Below, in pieces: positions 48,063 through 59,300 of a stretch of 64,000 bases of DNA. The stretch's first letter is position 1. Each line of letters begins with the position of its first letter. Position numbers and translations under genes: made by a program. The notes beneath the pieces are model-generated. The model was given only the letters and a program-made list of their open reading frames with translations. It was not told the origin of the DNA and ran no database searches. Origin of the DNA: Eubacteriaceae bacterium (GTDB taxonomy: Bacteria > Bacillota > Clostridia > Lachnospirales > Lachnospiraceae); the NCBI GenBank assembly GCA_910574895.1, contig CAJTDQ010000003.1, positions 186,001-250,000 on the forward strand, given 5' to 3'.

Positions 48063-49088
48063 ATGGACAAGAAAAACATTGACTGGGCAAATCTTGGCTT
48101 TGGTTATGTAGATACTGACAAGAGATTTGTGGCAAACTTCAAAGATGGCAAATGGGATGATGGACAGTTAACAGAGGATTCAAACGTAGTCATTAACGAA
48201 TGTGCCGGAGTATTACAGTATGCTCAGACGATTTTCGAAGGAATGAAGGCGTACACAACCGAGGATGGACGTATCGTCACATTCCGTCCTGATTTAAATG
48301 CGGCACGTATGGCTGATTCAGCCAGAAGACTTGAGATGCCGGTATTCCCAGAGGATAGATTTGTAGATGCAGTCGTACAGACCATTAAAGAGAATGCAGC
48401 ATATGTACCACCATATGGTTCCGGCGCGACATTATATGTCAGACCTTATATGTTTGGCAGCTCATCTGTTATTGGTGTAAAGCCGGCAGAAGAGTATCAG
48501 TTCAGAGTATTTACTACACCAGTAGGACCTTATTTTAAAGGCGGAGTAAAACCACTGACAATTAAGGTAAGCGATTTTGACAGAGCTGCCCCACATGGCA
48601 CAGGACATATTAAGGCAGGACTCAATTATGCAATGAGTCTGCATGCAATCATGACAGCTCATGCAGAAGGCTATGATGAAAACATGTATTTAGATGCTGC
48701 AACGAGAACAAAGGTTGAGGAGACAGGTGGAGCAAACTTCTTATTTATTACAAAAGATAATAAAGTAGTTACACCGAAATCAGATAGCATTCTTCCTTCA
48801 ATTACCCGTCGTTCTCTGATGACAGTTGCGAAGGATTACTTGGGACTTGAAGTTGAGGAAAGAGAAGTTTATTTAGATGAATTAAAAGATTTTGCAGAAT
48901 GTGGTCTTTGTGGTACAGCAGCAGTTATCTCTCCGGTAGGAAAGATTGTTGACCATGGAAAAGAGATTTGTTTCCCTAGTGGGATGGATGATATGGGACC
49001 GGTTACAAAGAAATTATACGATACATTGACAGGAATCCAGATGGGAAGAATCGAAGCACCGGAAGGCTGGTTAGTTGAGATTAAATAA
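48063..49088 (+). CDS. ilvE: Branched-chain amino acid aminotransferase
   Basis: 341 residues, fold-type IV PLP enzyme of the longer BCAT group. The PLP lysine is Lys184 in GTGHIKAGLNYAMS. Other motifs are QTIFEGMKAY, LYVRPYMFGSS and the C-terminal ECGLCGTAAVISPV. Transfers amino groups between glutamate and the keto acids of leucine, isoleucine and valine. Starts at ATG 48063 behind AGGAGG. Single-gene transcript. Confidence 0.96.
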   Translation: MDKKNIDWANLGFGYVDTDKRFVANFKDGKWDDGQLTEDSNVVINECAGVLQYAQTIFEGMKAYTTEDGRIVTFRPDLNAARMADSARRLEMPVFPEDRFVDAVVQTIKENAAYVPPYGSGATLYVRPYMFGSSSVIGVKPAEEYQFRVFTTPVGPYFKGGVKPLTIKVSDFDRAAPHGTGHIKAGLNYAMSLHAIMTAHAEGYDENMYLDAATRTKVEETGGANFLFITKDNKVVTPKSDSILPSITRRSLMTVAKDYLGLEVEEREVYLDELKDFAECGLCGTAAVISPVGKIVDHGKEICFPSGMDDMGPVTKKLYDTLTGIQMGRIEAPEGWLVEIK

Positions 49089-49100
49089 AATCATAAATTT

Positions 49101-49138
49101 AAAAGTCCGCTTATATATTAGTAGGCGGACTTATTTTA
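49101..49138 (+). terminator. ilvE terminator
   Basis: AAGTCCGC (49103-49110) pairs with GCGGACTT (49125-49132), followed by ATTTT. Confidence 0.75.
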
Positions 49139-49165
49139 AAAAGAGACAAAAGGAGAAATGAAGCA

Positions 49166-50029
49166 ATGTGGAGCAGGGTAGAATTGAAAACAAGTGCAAA
49201 GCAGATATTACAGAAGAATTACTGGGGAGCAGTGCTGGTAGGACTGATACTGTCTATCTGCCTGGGAGGTACAGGAGTAGACAGTGTCTTTAATGTGAGT
49301 GATTTTATGGATAAAAGAATGACTAATATTCATAATAATGTTATTTCTGATGGATTGGGAAATGATTTCGGTTATAGCATCTACGGCTCTTATGAAATTA
49401 TTGTCAGAAAAATAATAGCGTTTATAAATAGTCTTTCATACACTACAATATTAATGATTTTGATACTAGCTTTTATCATTCTTATAGCCGCAGTCGCAAT
49501 ATCAGCTTTTGTTTTGGCACCGATAGAGGTAGGATGCCGTAGATGGATGCTGAAGAATAGAAAAGATAACCCTCAGTTTGGTGAGATTGCTTTTGGATTT
49601 ACGGATGGATATCTGAATATTGTAAAAATCATGTTCTGCAGAAATTTGTTTATTTCACTATGGTCGCTGTTATTTGTCATACCGGGAATCGTAAAAGCGT
49701 ATGAATATCGAATGATACCATATCTTCTGGCTGAGAATCCCAATATGGATATGAGTGAAGCATTTGGCAGAACAAAAAATATGATGTACAATAATAAAAC
49801 AGATGCTTTTGTATTGGATCTTTCATTCTTAGGATGGTATTTATTGACTGCCTTTACTTGCGGTGTTTTGGCAATTTTTTATGTAACACCATATGTATAT
49901 CTGACAGATATAGAATTGTATGTTGCATTATGTCAGGCACCTAAAGACAGTGATACAACACAGGGCGATAGAGCAACAGGTCAGTATGACAGTTCCAGAG
50001 AACAATATGATGAATACAGGGAAGTTTAG
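49166..50029 (+). CDS. DUF975 family membrane protein
   Basis: 287 residues. The start RVELKTSAKQILQKNYWGAV is the typical DUF975 opening; spans follow at about 22-40, 92-115, 165-185 and 225-260, with the conserved VGCRRWMLKNRK between. The C-terminus is a hydrophilic Asp/Gln/Tyr-rich tail (DTTQGDRATGQYDSSREQYD). Integral membrane protein of unknown function, common in Clostridia. RBS AAAGGAG. Confidence 0.88.
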   Translation: MWSRVELKTSAKQILQKNYWGAVLVGLILSICLGGTGVDSVFNVSDFMDKRMTNIHNNVISDGLGNDFGYSIYGSYEIIVRKIIAFINSLSYTTILMILILAFIILIAAVAISAFVLAPIEVGCRRWMLKNRKDNPQFGEIAFGFTDGYLNIVKIMFCRNLFISLWSLLFVIPGIVKAYEYRMIPYLLAENPNMDMSEAFGRTKNMMYNNKTDAFVLDLSFLGWYLLTAFTCGVLAIFYVTPYVYLTDIELYVALCQAPKDSDTTQGDRATGQYDSSREQYDEYREV

Positions 50030-50151
50030 GAGAAACAAATATTCTGACAAAATTTTTGTTTATTGTACTAGACAAAGAAAATATAATTTGTTAAAATTAT
50101 AACAAAGTTGAAATCTTTTAAAAAATTATTTATATATGGAGGATTGATATT

Positions 50152-51336
50152 ATGTCAAAGAAAGTAGTTATTGCAGGCGCATGTCGTACAGCAATCGGTA
50201 GAATGGGTGGAGCGTTAAGCACAACTCCGGCACCGGTTTTAGGATCTATTGTTATTGAAGAAGCTCTTAAGAGAGCAGGCGTACCAAAAGACGCAGTTGA
50301 TCATGTATATATGGGCTGTGTTATTCAGGCAGGTCTTGGACAGAATGTAGCACGTCAGGCATCAATTAAAGCTGGACTTCCTATTGAAACACCGGCAGTT
50401 ACAGTAAACGTTGTTTGTGGTTCAGGTCTTAACTGTGTAAACATGGCTGCACAGATGATTCAGGCAGGAGATGCTGATATTGTTGTAGCAGGTGGTATGG
50501 AGAATATGTCAATGGCTCCATATGCATTACAGCAGGCAAGATTCGGATATAGAATGAACAATAATAAGATTGTAGATACAATGGTAAATGATGCTTTAAC
50601 AGATGCATTCAATGATTACCATATGATGATTACAGCTGAAAATGTAGCTGAACAGTGGAATATTTCAAGAGAAGAATTAGATGAATTCTCAGCAAATTCA
50701 CAGCAGAAATGTGAAAAAGCTATGGCAGAAGGAAAATTCAAAGACGAAATCGTACCAGTTGTTGTTAAGAACAGAAAAGGCGATATTGTAGTAGATACAG
50801 ATGAAGGACCAAGAGCTGGTACAACAGCTGAATCACTTGGTAAATTAAGATGCTGTTCAGGTAAGGCTGATGGTGTTATTACAGCTGGTAATGCATCAGG
50901 TATCAATGATGGTGCTGCTGCAGTTGTAGTTATGAGTGAAGAAAAGGCTAAAGAATTGGGTGTTACACCTATGGCTACATTTGTTGGCGGAGCACTTGGT
51001 GGTGTTGCACCTGAAATCATGGGTGTTGGACCAGTTGCTTCAACAAGAAAAGTTATGGAAAAGACAGGCTTAACAGTTGCAGATATGGACTTAATCGAAG
51101 CAAACGAAGCTTTTGCAGCACAGTCAGTAGCAGTTGCAAGAGATTTAGAGTTTGATATGAGCAAAGTAAATGTAAACGGTGGAGCTATCGCACTTGGACA
51201 TCCGGTAGGAGCTTCAGGTTGTCGTATCCTTGTTACATTACTTCACGAAATGCAGAAGAGAGACGCTAAGAAGGGTCTTGCTACACTGTGTATCGGTGGT
51301 GGAATGGGCTGTTCAACAATCGTTGAAAGAGACTAA
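50152..51336 (+). CDS. thl: Acetyl-CoA C-acetyltransferase (thiolase)
   Basis: 394 residues. Acyl-accepting Cys89 (VVCGSGLNC), the [10 protein letters not shown] histidine motif, and Cys380 ([10 protein letters not shown]) are all present. Condenses two acetyl-CoA to acetoacetyl-CoA, the first step of butyrate formation. First gene of thl-crt-hbd-bcd-etfB-etfA. TATGGAGGATTG carries the RBS. Several overlapping promoter-like sequences (e.g. TAGACA-17-TAAAAT ending at 50097) lie upstream, but the start site cannot be fixed by eye. Confidence 0.96.
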   Translation: MSKKVVIAGACRTAIGRMGGALSTTPAPVLGSIVIEEALKRAGVPKDAVDHVYMGCVIQAGLGQNVARQASIKAGLPIETPAVTVNVVCGSGLNCVNMAAQMIQAGDADIVVAGGMENMSMAPYALQQARFGYRMNNNKIVDTMVNDALTDAFNDYHMMITAENVAEQWNISREELDEFSANSQQKCEKAMAEGKFKDEIVPVVVKNRKGDIVVDTDEGPRAGTTAESLGKLRCCSGKADGVITAGNASGINDGAAAVVVMSEEKAKELGVTPMATFVGGALGGVAPEIMGVGPVASTRKVMEKTGLTVADMDLIEANEAFAAQSVAVARDLEFDMSKVNVNGGAIALGHPVGASGCRILVTLLHEMQKRDAKKGLATLCIGGGMGCSTIVERD

Positions 51337-51347
51337 GTGAAAATATA

Positions 51348-51384
51348 CTGGTTTGAGGGTATTTCTGCCTTCAAGCCAGTTTAT
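51348..51384 (+). terminator. Terminator-like hairpin between thl and crt
   Basis: CTGGTTTGAGGG (51348-51359) pairs with CCTTCAAGCCAG (51368-51379) with two G-T pairs, followed by TTTATTG. Could partly end the thl transcript and set thl output above that of the later genes. Confidence 0.5.
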
Positions 51385-51436
51385 TGTGTGTTTACTAGAG
51401 TTTTCTTTATAATTATAATTAAAAAGGAGAAGTAAT

Positions 51437-52228
51437 ATGGAATTTATTACATATGAACAGGATGGATATGTTGGTGTTATCACTATCAATCGTCCAAAGG
51501 CGTTAAATGCTTTAAACAGTCAGGTTCTTGAAGAATTAGATGCTGCACTTGATGCAGTAAATCTTGACGAGACAAGAGCATTGATTTTAACTGGTGCCGG
51601 CGAGAAGTCATTTGTAGCCGGTGCTGATATTGGAGAAATGTCTACACTTACAAAGGCAGAAGGTGAGGCATTTGGTAAAAAAGGAAATGATGTGTTCAGA
51701 AAGTTAGAGACATTTCCTATTCCTGTAATTGCAGCAGTGAATGGATTTGCTCTTGGCGGTGGATGTGAGATTTCAATGAGCTGTGATATCAGAATCTGCT
51801 CAGATAATGCAATCTTTGGTCAGCCGGAAGTTGGTCTTGGAATTACACCGGGATTTGGTGGAACACAGAGACTTGCAAGACTTGTTGGACCAGGTATGGC
51901 AAAACAGATGATTTATACAGCTAGAAATATTAAAGCTGATGAAGCATTCAGAATTGGTCTTGTAAATGCAGTTTACCCACAGGAAGAATTGATGGCAGCT
52001 GCAAAGAAGATGGCAGCAGGTATCGCTATGCAGGCACCAATCGCTGTCAGAGCATGCAAGAAGGCTATTAATGATGGTCTCGATGCTACAATGGATGATG
52101 CAATCGTAATCGAGGAAAAATTATTTGGAAGCTGTTTTGAAACAGAAGATCAAAAAGCCGGAATGGGTAACTTCCTTGAGAAAGATAAAGAAAAGAAATT
52201 AAAGGTTGTACCTTTTAAGAATTGTTAA
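51437..52228 (+). CDS. crt: 3-hydroxybutyryl-CoA dehydratase (crotonase)
   Basis: 263 residues of the enoyl-CoA hydratase family. The oxyanion and CoA motif is KSFVAGADIGEM. The catalytic region NGFALGGGCEISMSCDIRIC leads to GQPEVGLGITPGFGGTQRL with the two catalytic Glu positions. Removes water from 3-hydroxybutyryl-CoA to give crotonyl-CoA. RBS AAAAAGGAG. Part of the butyryl-CoA operon. Confidence 0.96.
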   Translation: MEFITYEQDGYVGVITINRPKALNALNSQVLEELDAALDAVNLDETRALILTGAGEKSFVAGADIGEMSTLTKAEGEAFGKKGNDVFRKLETFPIPVIAAVNGFALGGGCEISMSCDIRICSDNAIFGQPEVGLGITPGFGGTQRLARLVGPGMAKQMIYTARNIKADEAFRIGLVNAVYPQEELMAAAKKMAAGIAMQAPIAVRACKKAINDGLDATMDDAIVIEEKLFGSCFETEDQKAGMGNFLEKDKEKKLKVVPFKNC

Positions 52229-52300
52229 TTGTAATGAGCCACGGAACGTAATCGAGCGTATCGTGGATAAAAAATAAAATTTAATCTTGGAGGAAAAAAG

Positions 52301-53173
52301 ATGAAAGTTGGAGTAATTGGTGCCGGTACAATGGGCCAGGGAATCGCAAAGGCTTTTGCTCAGATTGATGGATACACAGTAGCATTATGTGACATCAAGC
52401 AGGAATGGGCTGAAGGTGGAAAAGACAAGATTGCAAAAGGTTATGCAAGACTTGTAGAAAAAGGAAAAATGACACAGGAGAAGGTTGATGATATTTTAAA
52501 CAGTATCACACCGGGACTTAAGGAAGATCTTTGTGCAGATTGTGATTTAATTGTTGAAGCTGCATTTGAGAACATGGAAGTAAAGAAAACAACATTTTCT
52601 GAATTAGATAAAATTTGCAAACCGGAATGTATCTTTGCTTCAAATACATCATCTCTTTCTATTACAGAGATTGGAAATGGTCTTACACGTCCAATGATTG
52701 GTATGCATTTCTTTAATCCTGCAGATAGAATGAAACTTGTAGAAGTTATTGCAGGTGTAAATACACCGGAAGAAACTGTTGCAGAGATTAAAAAGATTTC
52801 AGAAGAAATTGGAAAGACACCTGTACAGGTAAATGAAGCAGCAGGTTTCGTAGTAAACCGTATTTTAATTCCAATGATTAATGAAGCAGCATTTATCAAA
52901 ATGGAAGGTGTTTCAGATATAGCAGGTATTGATGCAGCAATGAAACTTGGAGCAAACCATCCAATGGGACCATTAGAGTTAGGAGATTTTATCGGTTTAG
53001 ATATCTGTCTTGCAATTATGGATGTTCTTTATAATGAAACAGGCGACAGCAAATATCGTGCCTGCCCATTAATCCGTAAGATGGTACGTGGTGGAAATCT
53101 TGGTGCTAAGAGTGGTAAGGGATTCTATGTTTACAATGCAGACAGAACCAAAACACCAGTAGATGCACAGTAA
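52301..53173 (+). CDS. hbd: 3-hydroxybutyryl-CoA dehydrogenase
   Basis: 290 residues. NAD-binding Rossmann start VGVIGAGTMGQGIAKAFAQ, catalytic His in IGMHFFNPADRMKLVEV, and the C-terminal domain with PMGPLELGDFIGLDICL and KSGKGFYVY. Reduces acetoacetyl-CoA to 3-hydroxybutyryl-CoA. RBS GGAGG. A small CCACG / CGTGG stem-loop lies in the 72-nt gap after crt. Confidence 0.96.
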   Translation: MKVGVIGAGTMGQGIAKAFAQIDGYTVALCDIKQEWAEGGKDKIAKGYARLVEKGKMTQEKVDDILNSITPGLKEDLCADCDLIVEAAFENMEVKKTTFSELDKICKPECIFASNTSSLSITEIGNGLTRPMIGMHFFNPADRMKLVEVIAGVNTPEETVAEIKKISEEIGKTPVQVNEAAGFVVNRILIPMINEAAFIKMEGVSDIAGIDAAMKLGANHPMGPLELGDFIGLDICLAIMDVLYNETGDSKYRACPLIRKMVRGGNLGAKSGKGFYVYNADRTKTPVDAQ

Positions 53174-53202
53174 ATAAAAATATATACATGGAGGAATAAG
53201 AA

Positions 53203-54360
53203 ATGGATTTTACATTAAGTAAGAAACATGAAATGGCTAGAACTCTTTTCAAAGAATTCGCTGAGACAGAAGTGAAGCCTTTAGCTCAGGAAACAGATGA
53301 GAACGAACAGTTCCCTGTAGAAACAGTTGAAAAGATGGCAAAATATGGTTTCCTTGGTATTCCGGTTCCAAAGGAATACGGTGGACAGGGATGTGATCCT
53401 TTGACATATGCAATGTGTGTTGAGGAATTATCAAAAGTTTGTGGTACAACAGGTGTTATCGTATCAGCACATACATCACTTTGTATTGATCCGATTATGA
53501 CATATGGTACAGAAGAGCAGAAGAAGAAATATGTAACTCCACTTGCAAAGGGTGAGAAGTTAGGTGCTTTTGGTCTTACAGAGCCGGGTGCAGGAACAGA
53601 CGCTCAGGGACAGCAGACAAAGGCTGTTTTCGATGAAGCTACAAATGAATGGGTATTAAACGGTTCTAAGTGCTTTATCACAAATGGTAAATATGCAGAT
53701 GTTTACATCGTAATCGCTGTAACAGGTAAAGTTGAAAAACGTGGTAGAATGATGAAAGAAATTTCAGCATTTATCGTTGAAAAAGGAACACCTGGATTTT
53801 CCTTTGGTACAAAGGAAAAGAAAATGGGTATCCGCGGTTCAGCTACATACGAATTAATCTTTGAAGATTGCCGTATTCCAGCTGAAAACTTACTTGGCGC
53901 TAAGGGTAAAGGTTTTGGTATTGCAATGCATACGCTTGATGGTGGACGTATTGGTATCGCAGCTCAGGCTCTTGGTATTGCAGAAGGTGCTTTAGAGACT
54001 ACAATTGAGTACGTTAAGGAAAGAAAGCAGTTCGGAAGAAGTATCGGACAGTTCCAGAATACACAGTTCCAGTTAGCAGATATGGCTACAAAGGTAGAAG
54101 CTGCTAAGATGTTAGTATACAAAGCAGCTATGGCTAAGGCTACTCAGAAGGTATATTCTGTAGAAGCAGCACAGGCTAAATTATATGCAGCAGAAGTTGC
54201 TATGGAAGTAACAACGAAGGCTGTTCAGTTACACGGTGGTTATGGTTATATCAGAGAATATGACGTTGAAAGAATGATGAGAGATGCTAAGATTACAGAA
54301 ATCTACGAAGGTACATCAGAAGTTCAGCGTATGGTAATCTCTGCAAACTTATTAAAGTAA
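53203..54360 (+). CDS. bcd: Butyryl-CoA dehydrogenase
   Basis: 385 residues of the acyl-CoA dehydrogenase family. FAD motifs LTEPGAGTDAQGQQT and GIRGSATYELIFEDCRIPAE are present, as is catalytic Glu369 in IYEGTSEVQRMVI. With the EtfAB pair directly downstream it should bifurcate electrons: crotonyl-CoA is reduced while ferredoxin is also reduced by NADH. RBS GGAGG, 29 nt after hbd. Confidence 0.96.
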   Translation: MDFTLSKKHEMARTLFKEFAETEVKPLAQETDENEQFPVETVEKMAKYGFLGIPVPKEYGGQGCDPLTYAMCVEELSKVCGTTGVIVSAHTSLCIDPIMTYGTEEQKKKYVTPLAKGEKLGAFGLTEPGAGTDAQGQQTKAVFDEATNEWVLNGSKCFITNGKYADVYIVIAVTGKVEKRGRMMKEISAFIVEKGTPGFSFGTKEKKMGIRGSATYELIFEDCRIPAENLLGAKGKGFGIAMHTLDGGRIGIAAQALGIAEGALETTIEYVKERKQFGRSIGQFQNTQFQLADMATKVEAAKMLVYKAAMAKATQKVYSVEAAQAKLYAAEVAMEVTTKAVQLHGGYGYIREYDVERMMRDAKITEIYEGTSEVQRMVISANLLK

Positions 54361-54375
54361 TAGGAGGTACTAATC

Positions 54376-55164
54376 GTGAAAGTTATCGTATGTATAAAGC
54401 AGGTACCTGATACAAAGGGTGGCGTACAGTTTAACCCGGACGGTACATTAAATAGAGCTGCAATGCTTACAATCATGAATCCAGATGATAAGGCAGGTCT
54501 TGAAGCAGCACTTAGATTAAAAGATAAGTACGGCGCAGAAGTTACAGTTCTTACAATGGGACTTCCAAAGGCAGAAGATGTACTTCGTGAAGCTATGGCT
54601 ATGGGCGCTGACAATGGAATTTTAGTAACAGACAGAGTTTTAGGTGGTGCTGATACTTGGGCAACATCTACAACAATTGCCGGTGCTATTAGAAATATTG
54701 AAGATTACGACATTATTATTACAGGCCGTCAGGCTATCGACGGTGATACAGCTCAGGTTGGACCACAGATTGCTGAACATCTTGGACTTCCGGTTATTTC
54801 ATATGCAGAAGGTATTGAAATCGAGGGAGACAGCGTAATCGTTAAGAGACAGTACGAAGACAGACATCATATGTTAAAAGCAAAGATGCCGGTTCTTATT
54901 ACAGCTCTTTCAGAATTAAATGATCCTAGATACATGACTCCGGGTGGAATTTTTGATGCATGTGATGCAGAAATAACAACTTGGGGAAGAAAAGATTTAG
55001 TTGATGTTAATGATGGAGATTTAGGCCTTATGGGTTCACCTACAAAGATTGCTAAGGCTTCTGATAAGGTAAGAAAGGGTGCAGGCGAAAAGGTTGCTCC
55101 AGATTCACCGGAAGAGGCAGTAGATTACATCATGGACAAATTATTAACAAAACACGTTATTTAG
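54376..55164 (+). CDS. etfB: Electron transfer flavoprotein, beta subunit
   Basis: 262 residues starting at GTG 54376, with AGGAGG 8 nt upstream. KVIVCIKQVPDTKGGVQFNP and DGDTAQVGPQIAEHLGLP are signature segments. Together with EtfA it binds FAD and passes electrons to Bcd; the clostridial type carries a bifurcating beta-FAD. Follows bcd by 15 nt. Confidence 0.95.
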   Translation: MKVIVCIKQVPDTKGGVQFNPDGTLNRAAMLTIMNPDDKAGLEAALRLKDKYGAEVTVLTMGLPKAEDVLREAMAMGADNGILVTDRVLGGADTWATSTTIAGAIRNIEDYDIIITGRQAIDGDTAQVGPQIAEHLGLPVISYAEGIEIEGDSVIVKRQYEDRHHMLKAKMPVLITALSELNDPRYMTPGGIFDACDAEITTWGRKDLVDVNDGDLGLMGSPTKIAKASDKVRKGAGEKVAPDSPEEAVDYIMDKLLTKHVI

Positions 55165-55183
55165 TAGAGAGGAGATTATAATT

Positions 55184-56236
55184 ATGCAGAACATTAATTT
55201 AGAAGATTATAAAGGCGTATATGTCTTCGCTCAGCAGGTAGATAACGAATTAAGCGGTATCGCATTCGAGTTACTTGGAGAAGCAGGAAGACTTGCAAAG
55301 CCATTAGAAACAGAAGTTACAGCAGTACTTCTTGGAAAAGATGTTAGCGGTCTTGTAGATCAGTTAGCAGAATATGGTGCTGATAAGGTTATCGTTGTTG
55401 ATGATCCGGCACTTGAAACATATAGAACAGAGCCATATGCACAGGCTTTAACAGCAGTAATCAATGAATTCAAGCCAGAAATCATGTTAGTTGGTGCTAC
55501 AGCAATCGGTAGAGATTTAGGTCCTACAGTTTCTGCAAGAGTAGCAACAGGTTTAACAGCTGACTGTACATTATTAGAGATTGGTGATTTCCCAATTAAC
55601 CCAATTCCAGGAAAAGAGCAGAAGCACAATCAGTTACTTATGACTCGTCCAGCTTTTGGTGGAAACACAATCGCTACAATCGCTTGTCCTGACCACAGAC
55701 CACAGATGGCAACAGTTCGTGCAGGTGTTATGCAGAAGGCTGAGCCTAAGGCAGGTGCTAAGGCAGAAGTAATTAACTTTGATGCAAAATTAGAAGAAAA
55801 CAGCAAATATGTTGAGATTCAGGAAGTAATCAAGGCAGTTACAGAGACAGTTGATATTATGGACGCTAAGATTTTAGTATCCGGTGGACGTGGTGTTGGT
55901 TCCGCAGAAAACTTCAAAATGCTTGAAGACCTTGCAAAGGTTCTCGGTGGTGAAGTTTCCTGTTCAAGAGCTGTAACAGATAACGGCTGGTTACCGGTTG
56001 ATAGACAGGTAGGACAGACAGGAAAGACTGTACGTCCACAGGTTTACTTTGCAATTGGTATTTCAGGAGCTATCCAGCACGTAGCTGGTATGGAAGAATC
56101 TGACTTAATTATCGCAATCAATAAAGACGAAGATGCTCCAATCTTTGACGTAGCTGATTACGGTATTGTTGGTGACTTAAACAAAATAGTTCCACAGCTT
56201 ACAGAGGCAATCAAGGCAGCAGAAGCTAATAAATAA
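55184..56236 (+). CDS. etfA: Electron transfer flavoprotein, alpha subunit
   Basis: 350 residues. The C-terminal FAD domain holds SGGRGVGSAENFKMLEDLA, DRQVGQTGKTVRPQVYFAIG and GISGAIQHVAGM, then AINKDEDAPIFDVADYGIVG. Partner of EtfB in electron bifurcation with Bcd. Last gene of the butyryl-CoA operon; no ferredoxin, Rnf or butyrate-forming CoA-transferase gene is in this window. Confidence 0.96.
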   Translation: MQNINLEDYKGVYVFAQQVDNELSGIAFELLGEAGRLAKPLETEVTAVLLGKDVSGLVDQLAEYGADKVIVVDDPALETYRTEPYAQALTAVINEFKPEIMLVGATAIGRDLGPTVSARVATGLTADCTLLEIGDFPINPIPGKEQKHNQLLMTRPAFGGNTIATIACPDHRPQMATVRAGVMQKAEPKAGAKAEVINFDAKLEENSKYVEIQEVIKAVTETVDIMDAKILVSGGRGVGSAENFKMLEDLAKVLGGEVSCSRAVTDNGWLPVDRQVGQTGKTVRPQVYFAIGISGAIQHVAGMEESDLIIAINKDEDAPIFDVADYGIVGDLNKIVPQLTEAIKAAEANK

Positions 56237-56247
56237 TTAGATTTACC

Positions 56248-56280
56248 AAGGGATGTTCCAAACTTTGGGACGTCCCTTGA
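56248..56280 (+). terminator. Hairpin after etfA
   Basis: AAGGGATGTTCCA (56248-56260) pairs with TGGGACGTCCCTT (56266-56278). The stem is strong but lacks a long T-run. Confidence 0.6.
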
Positions 56281-56385
56281 GTACTATTATTGAAAAACAG
56301 GATATAATTGAAAATTGTTGGGGGGATTTATGGTTGTTATATTTTACTATCTAGTATAGAAATATAATGAATGATTGGAGAAAAA

Positions 56386-59300
56386 ATGAAAAGCACAAGT
56401 ATTAAAAAAATTATTTCTTGTACTCTAGCCGTAATGGTTCTTATAACGAGTACATTTTCCCTAGGAACAACCCTAAAAGTAAATGCTATAGATTCTTATG
56501 AGATAAATAGTATCAAAAATAAAAAAAGTAAGGTAAAAAAGAAATTAAAGCAGATAAAAGCGAATTTAAAATTATCTGATATTCCAGTAGAACTCAAAGA
56601 AAATGCAGAGATAGATACAGCGACATTAAAAGGTATTGATTCTGTAGATGGATTAGATTTGTATTCTATAACAACTATTGAAAAGGATAATAAAAGAACA
56701 TTACATATTTTTGATAATCCAATAAAATATTATGATAAGAAGAACCATGAAGTGAAATTTATTAATAATTCTTTTAAGAAATCTATAAAAAAGACAGAAC
56801 ATGGTGACACATACGCATATGAAAATGCTGAAAATGATATAAAAGTTTATATTCCTCAGAAGAATGATGAGGATATAGCTGTAGAAAATGCAGATGGAGT
56901 ATCATTGAAATTTCAACCGTATGTTAAGAAGGAAGTTGAAGTAGTTACAAAGTCTTTTGAGTTTCAAAATGAAAAAGAAGAAGTGGCTGAATATACAGAT
57001 ATTTTTGGAAAAGGATATAGCTTACAGTATATTCCACAAAATGATGGTGTGAAAGAGAATATTTATATAGAGAAAAATAGAGGGATTTATCAATTTGATT
57101 TTGAGGTAACAGCAAAAGGAATTTCTCCAAGTTCGATGAAGGGAAAAACAATAGATTTTGTTAATAATGAAACGAAAGAAATTGTTTTTACATTGGGAGA
57201 AATATTTATTAAAGATTCATATCCTGGAAATGGTGAAGGTAATAGACACATTTCTTTTGATAATTATTATCAAATTCAAAAAGTGAGTAAAGATAGTTAT
57301 CAACTTACATATGTTTTGGATTCTGGATTTTTAAATAGTTCGAATACGATTTATCCGGTGGTAGTTGATCCATCAGTATCTCCTATTAAGGATATTAAAG
57401 ATGCACCAGTCTATAGTGCTAAAGCAAATGAAAATTTTAAAACAAATGCATGGATTGAGATAGGAAAAGTAGGTGGAAGTTATGGAACAGGGCATGGGTA
57501 TTTTCAGACAGATGTTATAGACAAATATAAATATATTAATTCCAATAATATTACACAAGCAAGTCTAAGAGTTTATGAGGGGTCAGGAACGACATATGCA
57601 TCAAAGGTTGTGGCATATGATACAAAGGAAGCATGGACCAGTAAAGGGATTACATGGAATAACAGACCAGGAAAGAGTGGAACTGCTTTAGATACTGTGA
57701 AAATAAATAGTTCAGGGTTTTATGATTTCAATATTACATCTCTAGTAAAGAAGTGGTTGAAGAATGAATTAGGCGAAGGTGGACAAACATGTAAAAAGGG
57801 TGTAGTGTTAATACCAAATAGTAGTGATACAAAACGAAAAGATTTTTGTTCAGCAAATTATGGGACAGCATCGAAACGGCCTTCTATAAAAATAGAATAT
57901 ACAGAAGATACATCTATTGGAAACAATACATATTTTTTAGAAAATTATAATAGTAAACAGTATTTGGCTGCAAATTATAATACAGATAATGTTTTTCAAT
58001 ATGATAAGACATACACCGATAAACAGCAGTGGATTGTAAAACATATCGGTGGTGGATATTATACCATTGCAAATAAATATTATGGAACAAATGGTTTTCT
58101 GGATGCGGAGGATGCGTCTGCCAGCCCTATCAATGCCGATATTTGGCAAGGAGGTTCAGGAAATGCCGTTAAATATAAGGTTGTAAAGAACAATGATGGC
58201 AGTGGAACATATCGAATTATGTCAAAACAGTTAGATGATCTGAAAGCTTTGACAATTAGGAGTGGAAGTACTGCTTCTGGAGCAAATGCGGTATTTGGAA
58301 ATTATGTAGGAACTAATCAAAGTAAATGGAAGTTTTCCGTTGCATCGACCAGATATACACTACCGGATGTGTATGTGAAAGGAATTACATCAGTATCAAA
58401 GGTTATAACACCATTATCTCAGTATCAATTTAATATACAACTAGTAAATAGATATTCTAAAATAAGTGATACAAAAACTTTTGTAGAAATAATAGATGAA
58501 AATAATAATGTAGTGAATACAAATAGTGTGAATACATTTACTATGGATGGGGAAGAGAATAGTACAGTTTCTTTTCAATGGCATCCGGAAAAAGAGGGAC
58601 AGTATACCATTAAGGTTACAGCCAATTATAATAATTCTATGAATGAGTATGATACATCTAATAATTCTAGAATGGTAAAGGTAGAGGTTACTAAAGGATA
58701 TTATTTGAGGATGGACAACTTCTTAGACCATGGATTTGTTGTAAAATATGGAAACGGAAGTGAGGCAAAGGCAAAAGAATTAGTAAAAAGAGTTACAGGC
58801 TGGGTGGCACAGTATTATAAAGATTATTTCGGAGTAATTCTAGATAATCATATTGATATATTTACTTCTGCACCAGATAAATGTAAATATGAAATGATGA
58901 GTAGAGAAGGGGAGGCAAGAACTTTTGAACAATTGATAAATGAGCCATGCCCATATGATTTAAAAGAGCATAAGCCATGTTGTACATATAAATATAGACT
59001 ATTAATAGAATTTATCGGGAGACAGTATCAAAAAACTGGTTTTCCTATAGTGTGGACGGGACATAGATTGTTTGATGATAATGAAGGAAAAGAAAAATGG
59101 GAGCGAAGTTTTCGCATAAGTAATCCGGCAGGAATTTGTATGATAGGATATATGGAAGAAAAATCATTTATTAATAGTTCAATATATACTTTACTACATG
59201 AGACAGCACATGTTTTAGGAGGAATAGATCATTATCATGAGGAAAATTCTAAGGGAGAGTGTGTGCGCCCTGACATATGTAGTAAATGTGCAATTAATCC

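Noticed and set aside
52236-52268. Small CCACG / CGTGG stem-loop before hbd as a riboswitch
   Set aside because: Too short and without any known aptamer motif; noted only as a possible RNA-stabilising hairpin.
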